Below are positions 55,064 through 63,812 of a stretch of 64,000 bases of DNA, in pieces. The notes under the pieces were generated by a model, which did no database searches, was not told the DNA's origin, and was given only the letters and a program-made list of their open reading frames with translations. Source of the stretch: Sphingopyxis sp. JAI128 (GTDB taxonomy: Bacteria; Pseudomonadota; Alphaproteobacteria; Sphingomonadales; Sphingomonadaceae); assembly GCF_014207235.1 (NCBI RefSeq), contig NZ_JACHDA010000004.1:186001-250000 (forward strand), written 5' to 3'. Each line of letters begins with the position of its first letter. The stretch's first letter is position 1. A program made the position numbers and the translations under genes.

Positions 55064-55476
55064 GCCGCGGCTGCTTTCGAAAAGGGGATCAACGCGCGGA
55101 CGCGGGAATCGCGCAGCCACAGGCCGCCCCACAGCATGACGCCCAGATAAACGCCGAACAGGCTGTGGCTGAACAGCGGGCTGCCGATCCGCACATGCGT
55201 GCCGATCGCGCCGCCGAGATAGCCGGTGATCAGGATTGCGCCGAGGATCGCGGTGCGCGGCCAGATGTAAAGCAAAGTCGGGATCAGCAGCAGGAGTCCG
55301 AGCATCGTCATCGTCGGCACGTCGAGCGGCCAGCCAAGGCCCGGCGGGCTATATTTGATCGCCGTCTCGGGCGACACCAGCTTGAGCCCGGCGTCGAAGA
55401 GGAGGAAAAGGATCACAAGGCCGCTCAAAACATGGCCTGCGATCGCCTGACCCTTGGCGGGGACTGCGTCGGTCAT
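55060..55476 (-). CDS. DoxX-like membrane protein
   Basis: 138 residues, four helices (about 13-33, 55-75, 80-100, 108-125) with LFLLFDAGLKLVSPETAIKYS and ILITGYLGGAIGTHVRIG as in DoxX-like proteins. DoxX family members are linked to redox stress but mostly uncharacterised. Coupled to DUF4287. Confidence 0.85.
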   Translation of the reverse strand: MTDAVPAKGQAIAGHVLSGLVILFLLFDAGLKLVSPETAIKYSPPGLGWPLDVPTMTMLGLLLLIPTLLYIWPRTAILGAILITGYLGGAIGTHVRIGSPLFSHSLFGVYLGVMLWGGLWLRDSRVRALIPFSKAAAA

Positions 55477-55500
55477 CTCTTCCTCCTCCCTATGCGCTCG

Positions 55501-55935
55501 TTATGCCGTGGCTTCTGCCGGGGCGTCGGTCGGGATCGCAGTGGGGTCCATCCACATCACTTCCCAGATATGGCCGTCGGGGTCCTCGAAGCTGCGGCCG
55601 TACATGAAGCCGAAATCCTGCGTTGGGGTCGGGTCGGCCTTGCCCCCGGCCTTGGCCGCCTTGTCGACCTGTCCGTCGACTTCCTCGCGGCTGTCGGCCG
55701 ACACGCAGAGCAGCACCTGCGCCGTCGTGTGCGCGTCGGGGATCGCCTTCGACGTGAAGGTCGCCCATTTTTCATGCGTCAGCAGCATGACGTGGATCGA
55801 CCCTTCCTCGACCACCATGCAGGCGGCGGTGTCGTCGGTGAAGGCCGGGTTGTTGACCGCGCCGACCGCCTCGTAAAAGGCCTTCGACTTGTCGAGGTCG
55901 GTGACCGGCAGGTTCACGAAAATCATCTGGGGCAT
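55501..55935 (-). CDS. VOC (glyoxalase-superfamily) protein
   Basis: 144 residues, one VOC unit: MIFVNLPVTDLDKSKAFYEAVGAV at the N-terminus and DFGFMYGRSFEDPDGHIWEVMWMDP at the C-terminus, with conserved metal-site His/Glu contexts. First structural gene behind the TetR gene, 61 bases away. Substrate unknown. Confidence 0.9.
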   Translation of the reverse strand: MPQMIFVNLPVTDLDKSKAFYEAVGAVNNPAFTDDTAACMVVEEGSIHVMLLTHEKWATFTSKAIPDAHTTAQVLLCVSADSREEVDGQVDKAAKAGGKADPTPTQDFGFMYGRSFEDPDGHIWEVMWMDPTAIPTDAPAEATA

Positions 55936-55996
55936 CTACTCTCTCCTGGGGGGTAGTGGGGGTTTGAACGGCAGCGTGGGCGGCGCGCGGCTGCAA

Positions 55997-56701
55997 TTAC
56001 CTGTCGCGTGATCCGGCACCTCCGCGCCCGAACAGCATCCGAACATAACGCTTCAAATGGGTGACCGTGCCGCGCGCAATCGCCGGGTCGTTCGTCGTTT
56101 TTGCCAGAACGAAGGCGCCCTGCAGCACCGACTGGACATGCTGCGCGAGGCCGATCGCGGTGACATCTTCGGGCGCGCCGTAAACTTCGATCGCCGCGGC
56201 AATGTCGGGGGCGAGCGCCTCGCAATAGGCATTGATGCTCGCCTCGCACGCGGCGCGGATGCGGTCGCTCGTCGCATAGGCTTCCTGCACCATCGTGCCG
56301 ACGAAGCAGGTATAATCCTCGGTGGGTCCGTCGAGCATCGACAGGCGGAAATCGATATGGCCGAGCAGGCGATCCAGCGGATCGTCGAGCTTCACATGCG
56401 GCGCCAGCTCGAACATCGGTCGCGCGCGCTCGGTCCAGCCCTCGGCCGCCGCCACCGCCAGCTCTTCCTTCGACGCGAAATGATGAAAGAAGGCGCCCTT
56501 GGTCACGCCGGCAGCGGCGCAGATCTGGTCGACCGTCGTCGCCGAATAGCCTTGCCTCCGCACCGTCGCATGCGCCGCTGCGATCAGCTTTGCCCGCGCG
56601 CTGCCGCGCGGCGCGCGCTGGTCCGGGGTGCCGCCGCCCGCCCGGGCGGCGTCGCGGGCGGCGGTTGCTGCCGGGACCGAAGGAGGCTGATTCGTCGTCA
56701 T
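55997..56701 (-). CDS. TetR-family regulator of the detoxification run
   Basis: 234 residues. HTH at about residues 35-80 (KLIAAAHATVRRQGYSATTVDQICAAAGVTKGAFFHHFASKEEL), followed by a TetR_C ligand domain with LDGPTEDYTCFVGTMVQEAYA. Start at 56701 is chosen because earlier in-frame starts (56713, 56737) fall inside the promoter palindrome. With TATGTC at 56714-56709, transcription would begin close to the ATG, so this mRNA may be leaderless. Likely autoregulator and repressor of the run downstream; inference from position. Confidence 0.88.
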   Translation of the reverse strand: MTTNQPPSVPAATAARDAARAGGGTPDQRAPRGSARAKLIAAAHATVRRQGYSATTVDQICAAAGVTKGAFFHHFASKEELAVAAAEGWTERARPMFELAPHVKLDDPLDRLLGHIDFRLSMLDGPTEDYTCFVGTMVQEAYATSDRIRAACEASINAYCEALAPDIAAAIEVYGAPEDVTAIGLAQHVQSVLQGAFVLAKTTNDPAIARGTVTHLKRYVRMLFGRGGAGSRDR

Positions 56702-56708
56702 GCGAATC

Positions 56709-56737
56709 GACATACCGACTAGTTGGTATGTTGTCAA
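56709..56737 (-). promoter_or_regulatory. TetR promoter with embedded operator
   Basis: TTGACA (minus strand, 56737-56732), 17-base spacer, TATGTC (56714-56709). A 22-bp palindrome, ACATACC-N8-GGTATGT with inner ACTAGT, spans 56710-56731, differing from perfect symmetry at one pair only. Bound TetR would block polymerase. 56738-56864 to comM has nothing else I can support. Confidence 0.7.
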
Positions 56738-56864
56738 ATCTGCAATCGGAGCCGACGCTGCGCGACACTTTCGCCAACGTCCGAAAAAGACTCGACCTTC
56801 CCGCCGCTTCGCCTAAAGAGGAGCTGGAACAAAGGGGGCACATCGGCGCAGTTCCGGGGGGGAT

Positions 56865-58373
56865 ATGGTCGCGATCGTTTCAACCACAGCCTATCTCGGC
56901 ATCGAAGCCCGCGGGGTCGAGGTGCAGTGCCAGATCACGCCGGGCGTCCCGCGCTTCGTCGTTGTCGGCCTGCCCGACAAGGCGGTGGGCGAAAGCCGCG
57001 AGCGCGTCCGCGCCGCGATCGCCGCGATCGGCCTGTCGCTGCCGCCCAAGGTCATCACGGTCAACCTCTCCCCCGCCGACCTGCCCAAGGAAGGCTCGCA
57101 TTACGACTTGCCGATCGCGCTCGCGCTGCTGGGCGCGATGGGGGTGATCGATGCCGAGACGCTCGCTTCCTATGTGGTGGTCGGCGAACTCGGGCTCGAC
57201 GGGCGCGTTGCGCCGTCGCCCGGCGTGCTGCTCGCCGCGATCCATGCTGGAAGCGAAGAGCGCGGCCTGATCTGCCCCGCCGCGCAGGGGCCCGAGGCCG
57301 CTTGGGCGGGCAATGTCGAAGTATTGGGCGCGCCCGACCTCCTCGCACTGCTCAATCATTTCAAGGGCCATGCACCTCTCGCGCCGCCGATACCCGGAGA
57401 GATCGAAATCCCGGCGCGGACCGCCGACCTGCGCCAGGTGAAAGGGCAGGAGACCGCGAAGCGCGCGCTCGAAATCGCCGCGGCGGGCGCGCACAACCTG
57501 ATGATGTCGGGGCCGCCGGGTGCGGGCAAGTCGCTGATGGCGGCGTGCATGCCCGGCATTCTTCCCGACCTCACTCCCGCCGAAGCGCTCGAAGTGTCGA
57601 TGATCGCCTCGGTCGCGGGAACGCTCGAGGGCGGGCGCCTCGTTCGCGCCCGGCCGTTTCGCAGTCCCCATCATTCGGCGTCGATGCCGGCGCTCGTCGG
57701 CGGCGGGCTGCGCGTGCGCCCCGGCGAGGTAAGCCTCGCGCATCTCGGCGTGCTGTTCCTCGACGAACTGCCCGAATTTCAGCGCGGCGTACTCGATTCG
57801 CTCCGCCAGCCGCTCGAAACGGGCGAGGTCAGCGTCGCGCGCGCCAACGCGCATGTGACCTTCCCGGCGCGCGTGCAACTCGTCGCGGCGATGAACCCGT
57901 GCCGCTGCGGGCACCTCGGCGACCCGGCGCTCGCATGCAGCCGTGCGCCGCGCTGCGCCGCCGACTATCAGGCGAAGCTCTCGGGGCCGCTGCTCGACCG
58001 CATCGACCTGCATGTCGAGGTGCAGGCGGTGAGCGCTGCCGACCTCGTCCTGCCGCCGCCGGCCGAGGGCAGCGCCGAAGTCGCCGCGCGCGTCGCGGCG
58101 GCGCGCGATGTGCAAACGGCGCGCTATGCGGCGCACAAGGCGCGAACCAACGCCGAAATCGACGGCGACCTGCTCGATGCGGTGGCGACGCCCGACGAGC
58201 CGGGACGCAAGCTGCTCGCGCAGGCGGCGGAAGCGATGCGGCTGTCGGCACGCGGCTACACGCGGATATTGCGGGTCGCCCGGACGATCGCGGACCTTGC
58301 CGGGGCAGCCGACGTCGGGCGCATCCATATCGCCGAGGCGCTGAGCTATCGCCGGCAGGCGCCGAGAAACTGA
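56865..58373 (+). CDS. comM: ComM / YifB family Mg-chelatase-like AAA ATPase
   Basis: 502 residues. N-terminal Lon-like ChlI domain (GIEARGVEVQCQITPGVPRFVVVGLPDKAVGESRERVR), Walker A GPPGAGKS at residues 216-223, Walker B FLDELPEF, and the C-terminal MNPCRCGHLGD zinc-like region. ComM is a hexameric branch-migration helicase in natural transformation. Length typical. TetR is divergent upstream; the DUF1905 start overlaps its stop. Confidence 0.95.
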   Translation: MVAIVSTTAYLGIEARGVEVQCQITPGVPRFVVVGLPDKAVGESRERVRAAIAAIGLSLPPKVITVNLSPADLPKEGSHYDLPIALALLGAMGVIDAETLASYVVVGELGLDGRVAPSPGVLLAAIHAGSEERGLICPAAQGPEAAWAGNVEVLGAPDLLALLNHFKGHAPLAPPIPGEIEIPARTADLRQVKGQETAKRALEIAAAGAHNLMMSGPPGAGKSLMAACMPGILPDLTPAEALEVSMIASVAGTLEGGRLVRARPFRSPHHSASMPALVGGGLRVRPGEVSLAHLGVLFLDELPEFQRGVLDSLRQPLETGEVSVARANAHVTFPARVQLVAAMNPCRCGHLGDPALACSRAPRCAADYQAKLSGPLLDRIDLHVEVQAVSAADLVLPPPAEGSAEVAARVAAARDVQTARYAAHKARTNAEIDGDLLDAVATPDEPGRKLLAQAAEAMRLSARGYTRILRVARTIADLAGAADVGRIHIAEALSYRRQAPRN

Positions 58374-58681
58374 TGTCGGGAAAGCCCATCCGGTTCGACG
58401 CGGCGATCATCGAGTGGCGGGGCCCCGCGCCCTTTCTGTTTGCCGCGGTCCCCGACGATCTTGTCGCCGAGATACGCTACGCCGCGCTTTCGGAAAGCTA
58501 TGGCTGGGGCGTTGTGCCCGTCGTGGCGACGGTCGGCAAAACCGAATTCACGACCTCGCTTTTCCCGCGCGACGGAAGCTATCTGCTGCCCCTCAAGGTT
58601 GCGGTGCAGCGCGCCGAGGGGGTCGGTATCGGCGATCGGATCGACGTCAGCATGCGGATCGGACGCGCCGACCGGCGGTGA
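58373..58681 (+). CDS. DUF1905 protein
   Basis: 102 residues: FDAAIIEWRGPAPFLFAAVPDDLVAEI and GWGVVPVVATVGKTEFTTSLFPRDGSYLLPLKVAVQRAEGVGIGD contexts identify DUF1905, a small beta-barrel-like domain of unknown function. ATG overlaps the comM stop as TGATG. Confidence 0.88.
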   Translation: MSGKPIRFDAAIIEWRGPAPFLFAAVPDDLVAEIRYAALSESYGWGVVPVVATVGKTEFTTSLFPRDGSYLLPLKVAVQRAEGVGIGDRIDVSMRIGRADRR

Positions 58682-58744
58682 AATCGCGTGATTTTCCGCG
58701 ATGGCAATATATTTTTTCTAAGCTTTTGGTGCGATAGGGCGGAT

Positions 58745-60496
58745 ATGACCGGGGCGGGAGACATTTTGGGGCAGGTGTGCGGCCGGCTTGGCCTTGCGCT
58801 TCTTGCGCTTGCCTTGTGGGCGGTTCCGGCGGCCGCCGCGACGCTCGATATCGATCGCAGCCTGTGTCATGCGACAAGCGGCGTGGACCGGCCCGACGCG
58901 ATCGCGTCGACGATCCGCTTTTCATGCAGCGGAGCACCTACGGGCTATCGGCAGGGGAGTCTCTTCCTGCGCGCGCCGCTCAAAGGAGCCGCCGCCCGGC
59001 GCGGCGACATCGCGCTGATGGTCCATCAATCGCGTTTCGACCGGCTGGCCGTCGCCTTTTCCTATGCCGACGGCGCGACGCGCTGGCAGCAGGTGCGCGC
59101 GGGCGACTATGGGCCGCACTGGCGGGCCGGCGGTCAAATCCTGTTCGAAGCTCCCGATCGCGACGTGGCACTGACCGCGGTCACCATGCGCTTCGATGGT
59201 CTTTCGAGCCATCGCTTCGTCCGCGCGCGTATCCTTTCGACCGGCGAGGCGGGGATGCAGTCCGCAGGCATGGCTGCGGCGGTCGGCGCGGCGCTGACGC
59301 TGTTGCTGGTCAGCTGTATCTACAGCCTGTCGCTCGCCTTTGCGGTGCGCCGCCAATATCTCGCATGGCAAGCCGCCTGGTCGGGAACGATGCTGCTGTG
59401 GGGCGGGCTCTGGTCACAGGTCCATCTCGCGCTGCTGCCCGGCATGGCGGGAACCGTTACTGCGCAAATCTGCACTTTTCTCGCCTGTCTTGCAATCGCG
59501 CTGGCAACCGTCAGCGCCGCGACCGCGATCGATCGCGGCACGGCGCCGGCGTGGCTCAGGACCACGGCCTTGGCCCTTGGTGTCGGGGTCGGGCTTGCGG
59601 GCATACCGCTCGCGCTGATCCGCGGCAGCAGCCTCGGCCTGCTTGCCGATAGTCTCGGCCTTGTCGTTATCGCCGATCTGCTGGTCGTCACGATCTGTCT
59701 CGGCTGGGCGTGGCGCCGCGGATCGATCGAGGCGCGCGATTTCCTGGCGGCGTGGGGGCTGCCGATGGCGATGCTTGCCTTCATCCATATCGTCGATGTC
59801 GATGACGGCTTCTGGGGTGGCGGATCCAAGCTTTTGATACTCGTCGCGGCGACCTGGCAAGCGCTGTGGCTGGCCGCTGCGGCGACGCGCCGGCTGGCGC
59901 ACCTCAGGATCGAGCGCGATCATGCGCTGAGCGCCGAGGCACAGGCACAGGCGCTCGCGCGGCGCGACCCGCTCACCGGCTTGCCCAACCGGCGCGGCTT
60001 CGTCGAAAGCGTAACGCCGCTGCTCGAACGCGCGCGCGCCGATAACCTGCCTGCCGCCCTGCTGCTCGTCGATATCGACCGGTTCAAGTCGATCAACGAC
60101 ATCCATGGTCACGATGCCGGCGACGTCGTGCTGTGCGGCATCGCGCAGCGGATCGCGCGCTGGGAAGGTCCGATGTGCACCGTCGCGCGGCTGGGCGGCG
60201 AGGAATTCGGCCTGCTGACGGTCGGAATGGAGGGGATCATTCTCAGCCGGTTCGCCGAGAGCATCCGGCGCGGCATTGCCGGATGCGATCATAGCGACGC
60301 GATCGGCGACCGGTTGGTTACCGCCAGCGTCGGCGTCGCCGAGGTCCGGCCCGCGTGCGATTTCCGGCAGCTTTACCGGCTCGCCGACGGAGCGCTCTAC
60401 GATGCGAAGCACGGTGGTCGGAACAGGGTCGTCGTCCAGCGGCACCGCGACGGACCGGGCGCACCGCAGGACCGCGAGGTCGCCATTTCGAATTGA
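58745..60496 (+). CDS. GGDEF diguanylate cyclase with 7TM-type sensor
   Basis: 583 residues. Signal peptide, a periplasmic DISM-like sensory domain (about 25-165), seven or so helices (about 170-385), coiled linker (ERDHALSAEAQAQALARRDPLTGLPN), then a GGDEF domain with GGEEF at 484-488 and VDIDRFKSINDIHGHDAGD. The active-site loop is intact, so c-di-GMP synthesis is expected. The inhibitory RxxD I-site is replaced by GPMC. No EAL domain. Start at MTGAGDIL. Confidence 0.9.
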   Translation: MTGAGDILGQVCGRLGLALLALALWAVPAAAATLDIDRSLCHATSGVDRPDAIASTIRFSCSGAPTGYRQGSLFLRAPLKGAAARRGDIALMVHQSRFDRLAVAFSYADGATRWQQVRAGDYGPHWRAGGQILFEAPDRDVALTAVTMRFDGLSSHRFVRARILSTGEAGMQSAGMAAAVGAALTLLLVSCIYSLSLAFAVRRQYLAWQAAWSGTMLLWGGLWSQVHLALLPGMAGTVTAQICTFLACLAIALATVSAATAIDRGTAPAWLRTTALALGVGVGLAGIPLALIRGSSLGLLADSLGLVVIADLLVVTICLGWAWRRGSIEARDFLAAWGLPMAMLAFIHIVDVDDGFWGGGSKLLILVAATWQALWLAAAATRRLAHLRIERDHALSAEAQAQALARRDPLTGLPNRRGFVESVTPLLERARADNLPAALLLVDIDRFKSINDIHGHDAGDVVLCGIAQRIARWEGPMCTVARLGGEEFGLLTVGMEGIILSRFAESIRRGIAGCDHSDAIGDRLVTASVGVAEVRPACDFRQLYRLADGALYDAKHGGRNRVVVQRHRDGPGAPQDREVAISN

Positions 60497-60527
60497 AGGC
60501 CGCGTGTACGACGCCCGCGGCGCGGCG

Positions 60528-60995
60528 TCAGATGCCGACCGCCTTGTTTTCGACGACCTCGAGCGGCGGCGGCGCCTTGGCGGCGGCCGCACCGTGACGG
60601 CGATGGCTCAGCTTGCCCTCGACCTTGCCGCCATTTTCGATCGTGATATTTTCATAGGTCACGTCGCCGGTGATTCGCGCGGTCGCGTGGACGATCAGCG
60701 TCTTGGCCTCGATCGCGCCGTCGAGCAGACCGGCGATCTTCGCGGTCTCGGCGACGACCGATCCCTTGATCTCGCTCGCCTCGCCCTGGACAAGGTTGGC
60801 GCATTTCAGGTCGCCGTCGATCTTGCCGTCGACATGCAGGTCGACGCTGGCGGCCACATTGCCGGTGACGACGACATCCGATCCCAGAATCGAAAAGGTC
60901 GTGTGACGTGCGCCGGTCGCCATCTTAGCGGGCACCGCGGGCGGCAGCGACGGAACCGACTCGCTGTCGGGCGTCGTCTTTGACTTCGAGAACAT
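60528..60995 (-). CDS. Bactofilin
   Basis: 155 residues. DUF583/bactofilin core at about residues 30-135 (DVVVTGNVAASVDLHVDGKIDGDLKC, ITGDVTYENITIENGGKVEGKLS), polymerising into cytoskeletal filaments. N-terminal 25 residues are disordered. Start is either 60995 (71-base overlap with the M23 gene) or 60923 (MATGARH, one base after the M23 stop). M23-bactofilin pairs shape cell wall in several bacteria. Confidence 0.92.
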   Translation of the reverse strand: MFSKSKTTPDSESVPSLPPAVPAKMATGARHTTFSILGSDVVVTGNVAASVDLHVDGKIDGDLKCANLVQGEASEIKGSVVAETAKIAGLLDGAIEAKTLIVHATARITGDVTYENITIENGGKVEGKLSHRRHGAAAAKAPPPLEVVENKAVGI

Positions 60996-62136
60996 CGGCT
61001 TTTGCCTCCAGAAATCTGCGTGGATTGACCGCTTCGCCGTTCAGGCGGACTTCGAAATGCAGGTGGCTGCCGGTCGAACGGCCGGTCGAGCCCATTTTGG
61101 CGATTTGCTGGCCCGCGGTAACCTGCGTACCGACCTTGGTGGTGAAACCCGACAAGTGGGCATAGCGGGTCAAGATTCCCTGCCCATGATCGACCTCGAC
61201 GACATTGCCATAACCCGATTTGACGCCGACGAAGCTGACGCGGCCGGGCGCGGCGGCAAGGATCGGCGTGCCGATCGGACCGCGGAAATCGAGGCCTGCA
61301 TGCATTGCGCCAGCGCCCGTGAACGGGTCGCGGCGATAGCCGAAGCCCGACGACATCATCAGCACGTTGGCGGGGTTGCCCGAGGGCACCGCGACGAGCG
61401 TGCGTTCGAGCACTTCCATGCGGAACAGCGCGCCGTCGAGCGCGGCGAAACTTGGGCCGAGCGCCTTGGCCTTACCCATCCGGCCGCGGTAGGGAATGAA
61501 CGGACCACCACGACCCGCCGCGGCGCTGCGCACGAGCGCATCGGGGTTTAGGCCGAGCGCAGCGACCGCGGTTTCCGCCTTTGTCACCCGGCCGCGAACC
61601 GCCGCGAGCAGGCGCGCCGAAAAGGCTTCCTGCCGCGCTTCGAGGCGCGCGAGGACCCGCGCTTCGGGGGGCAAGTCGGGGTTGATCGCGCTCGTCTTGA
61701 TCGGCACGGTCGATGTTGCGGTGTGGCCGTCGGCCTTGGTCGAGGCTTCGGCAGGAACGGCAGACGGATCGATCCCGAAATGGGTTTCGGCGACGCTTTC
61801 GAGCAGCGCCTGGCGTTCTTCGAGGTCGGCAGCGGTTTCGGCGACGCGGTCGCGATATTTGGCGATTCGCGCCTCGGACGCCGCAGCGGCGGCCTGCTGC
61901 TGCGCGACGGCTGCCCGCTCGTCGGCCGTGAGCAACTGGTTGACGAGCACCGCCAATGTCGCGCCCGCCCATGCAAGCAGGACGAGCCCCGCGATCAGGG
62001 CAACGCGTTTTTGCCAGACGGCACTGACACGCAGAAAGCGGACATGCCCGTGCGTGCGAACGAAGATTTCATGGTCCTGGAACAGCGCGGATACGCGCTG
62101 GCGCCAGTGGCGCAGGCCCGTCGTTTTGGAAGACAA
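60925..62136 (-). CDS. M23 (LytM) peptidoglycan peptidase
   Basis: 403 residues. Cytoplasmic basic segment, one helix (about 45-66), coiled coil (70-118), linker, then the M23 domain with HAGLD and HLHFE zinc/catalytic motifs intact (about 265-375). Probable DD-endopeptidase on the periplasmic side, working with bactofilin. Start is TTG at 62136; no better ATG is found. Ends inside the bactofilin start region. Confidence 0.92.
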   Translation of the reverse strand: MSSKTTGLRHWRQRVSALFQDHEIFVRTHGHVRFLRVSAVWQKRVALIAGLVLLAWAGATLAVLVNQLLTADERAAVAQQQAAAAASEARIAKYRDRVAETAADLEERQALLESVAETHFGIDPSAVPAEASTKADGHTATSTVPIKTSAINPDLPPEARVLARLEARQEAFSARLLAAVRGRVTKAETAVAALGLNPDALVRSAAAGRGGPFIPYRGRMGKAKALGPSFAALDGALFRMEVLERTLVAVPSGNPANVLMMSSGFGYRRDPFTGAGAMHAGLDFRGPIGTPILAAAPGRVSFVGVKSGYGNVVEVDHGQGILTRYAHLSGFTTKVGTQVTAGQQIAKMGSTGRSTGSHLHFEVRLNGEAVNPRRFLEAKADVLEVKDDARQRVGSVAAARGAR

Positions 62137-62206
62137 GTCACGACCCCGTCTTAGTTTTATGGAGCCCTCCGCCCCGACTTGGATGGCGCCTTATCAGCGA
62201 GATCGC

Positions 62207-62244
62207 GACTCCGCGAATCTTTGGGCTGCGAGTCGGGGCGAGTC
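62207..62244. promoter_or_regulatory. Cluster of four GAnTC methylation sites
   Basis: GACTC at 62207, GAATC at 62215, GAGTC at 62230 and 62240. In GC-rich DNA such a site is expected about once per 300 bases. It sits in the shared upstream region of the M23/bactofilin operon and the ICMT-like gene. CcrM methylation of GAnTC couples promoters to the cell cycle in alphaproteobacteria; relevance here is inference. Confidence 0.5.
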
Positions 62245-62366
62245 GAACCCATCATGCGGTGAACGGTGTCAAGATGGGCGAATGCTGCCATTTATGCAGT
62301 AAATGGCGCGCGAATCGGCCAAATTCATTGACGGCTTGCTTACCATTTTTGGCTAGGTCTAAGCGG

Positions 62367-63773
62367 ATGAATATCATGGCCGAATCCGCTCCTTCCGGTC
62401 CCGCCGAATCGGCGATCGACCCGCTCGCAAAGGCCGGCGCGCGGCCGCGCTCGGCGGTCAGCGCGGGGGTGGGTATCGTCGGGCTGGCGGGGCTTGTCGC
62501 CTATCTGTCGATCGCCCGTTTCGCGCCCGACATCGCGGCCTTCCTCGGAATCGACTGGGGCGACCGCGGGCGGATGGACGGGCCCAGTTCGGCGATCGCG
62601 AGCGTGCTCGCCTGCGGCTTGCCGATGGTGCTGTGGTCGGTGCTGGTCGACAAGGTGCACCGCAATCCGTCGACGGGGATCGACTGGTCGCTGCGCCGTC
62701 CGTGGCGCGAAACGATCGATATCAGCCTGACCAAGCTCGCCGGCATGTGGGCGACCTGGGGGCTGATCGCGCTCATCTATGCGACGATGCGCTATTATTG
62801 GGAGGGCAATTACGCCTTTTCGATGAACCTGCTCGAAACGGTTGCGCCCTGGCTGCTGCTCGTCTCGGTGCCCTATATGCTGTGGCTCGACCGCCGCATG
62901 GTCGAACCGCGCGACGGATGCTGGCAATTCGGCCGCTGGCTGATCGCACCGGGGCAGCCGGTCGATGGCCGCGCGATCGGCCATCACCTGCGCGCCTGGG
63001 CGGTGAAAGGGTTTTTCACGGCCTTCATGCTGTCGATCGTGCCGGGGAATTTCTCCTCACTGGTCACGGTGCCGATGAGCGAGGTGTTCGCGAACCCCTA
63101 TATGACCGGCATCTGGGCGATCAATTTCCTCTATCTGGTCGACGTCCATATCGCGACCGTCGGCTATATCCTGACGTTGAAGCCGCTCGACGCGCATATC
63201 CGCACCGCCAACCCCTATGGCATGGCATGGGTCGCCGCGCTCGTCTGTTACCCGCCCTTCATCCTGATGAACGGCGGCCCGCTCGACTATCAAGTGAACG
63301 GGTCGGACTGGGGCTATTGGCTCCAAGGACACGACCTTCTGATGATCCTTTGGGGGATCGTGCTCGTCGGCCTGACCGCGGTCTACAGCTGGGCGACGAT
63401 GGCGTTTGGCATTCGCTTTTCGAACCTGACGCACCGCGGCGTGATCACGCACGGGCCGTACAAATATACGCGCCACCCGGCCTATATTTCCAAGAATTTG
63501 AGCTGGTGGGTCGGCTCGCTCCCCTTCCTCGTCACCGCAGGGGGCTGGGTCGAGGGCGCGCGCAACGTCGTGCTGCTCGGCCTCGTCAGCGGCGTCTATT
63601 ATTGGCGCGCCAAGACCGAGGAGAAGCATCTCCTCGCCGATCCCGCCTATGTCGCCTACTGGAACTGGGCGCAGGACAATGCGCTGGTCCCGCGCTTCTT
63701 CGCCAGGTTGACGGGCCGCAAGCGCCCGCTGGTCCGGCTGGAGCCCGATCCGCGCGTCGGGCCGGTCGCCTGA
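62367..63773 (+). CDS. ICMT/PEMT-family membrane methyltransferase
   Basis: 468 residues, about ten helices. The C-terminal 100 residues hold the ICMT/PEMT signature HGPYKYTRHPAYISKNLSWW and YYWRAKTEEKHLLADPAYVAYW. Isoprenylcysteine methyltransferases are eukaryotic enzymes; bacterial homologues methylate phospholipids or unknown targets. The N-terminal 300 residues have no match I recognise. Start at MNIMAES, or at 62376. Confidence 0.82.
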   Translation: MNIMAESAPSGPAESAIDPLAKAGARPRSAVSAGVGIVGLAGLVAYLSIARFAPDIAAFLGIDWGDRGRMDGPSSAIASVLACGLPMVLWSVLVDKVHRNPSTGIDWSLRRPWRETIDISLTKLAGMWATWGLIALIYATMRYYWEGNYAFSMNLLETVAPWLLLVSVPYMLWLDRRMVEPRDGCWQFGRWLIAPGQPVDGRAIGHHLRAWAVKGFFTAFMLSIVPGNFSSLVTVPMSEVFANPYMTGIWAINFLYLVDVHIATVGYILTLKPLDAHIRTANPYGMAWVAALVCYPPFILMNGGPLDYQVNGSDWGYWLQGHDLLMILWGIVLVGLTAVYSWATMAFGIRFSNLTHRGVITHGPYKYTRHPAYISKNLSWWVGSLPFLVTAGGWVEGARNVVLLGLVSGVYYWRAKTEEKHLLADPAYVAYWNWAQDNALVPRFFARLTGRKRPLVRLEPDPRVGPVA

Positions 63774-63812
63774 TCCGCGCGGGAGAAACCTCCCGCGCGG
63801 CCAGGTCATGCG

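Noticed and set aside
63777-63800. GC-rich hairpin between the ICMT-like gene and the TonB receptor
   Set aside because: No U tract on either strand, so not called as a terminator.
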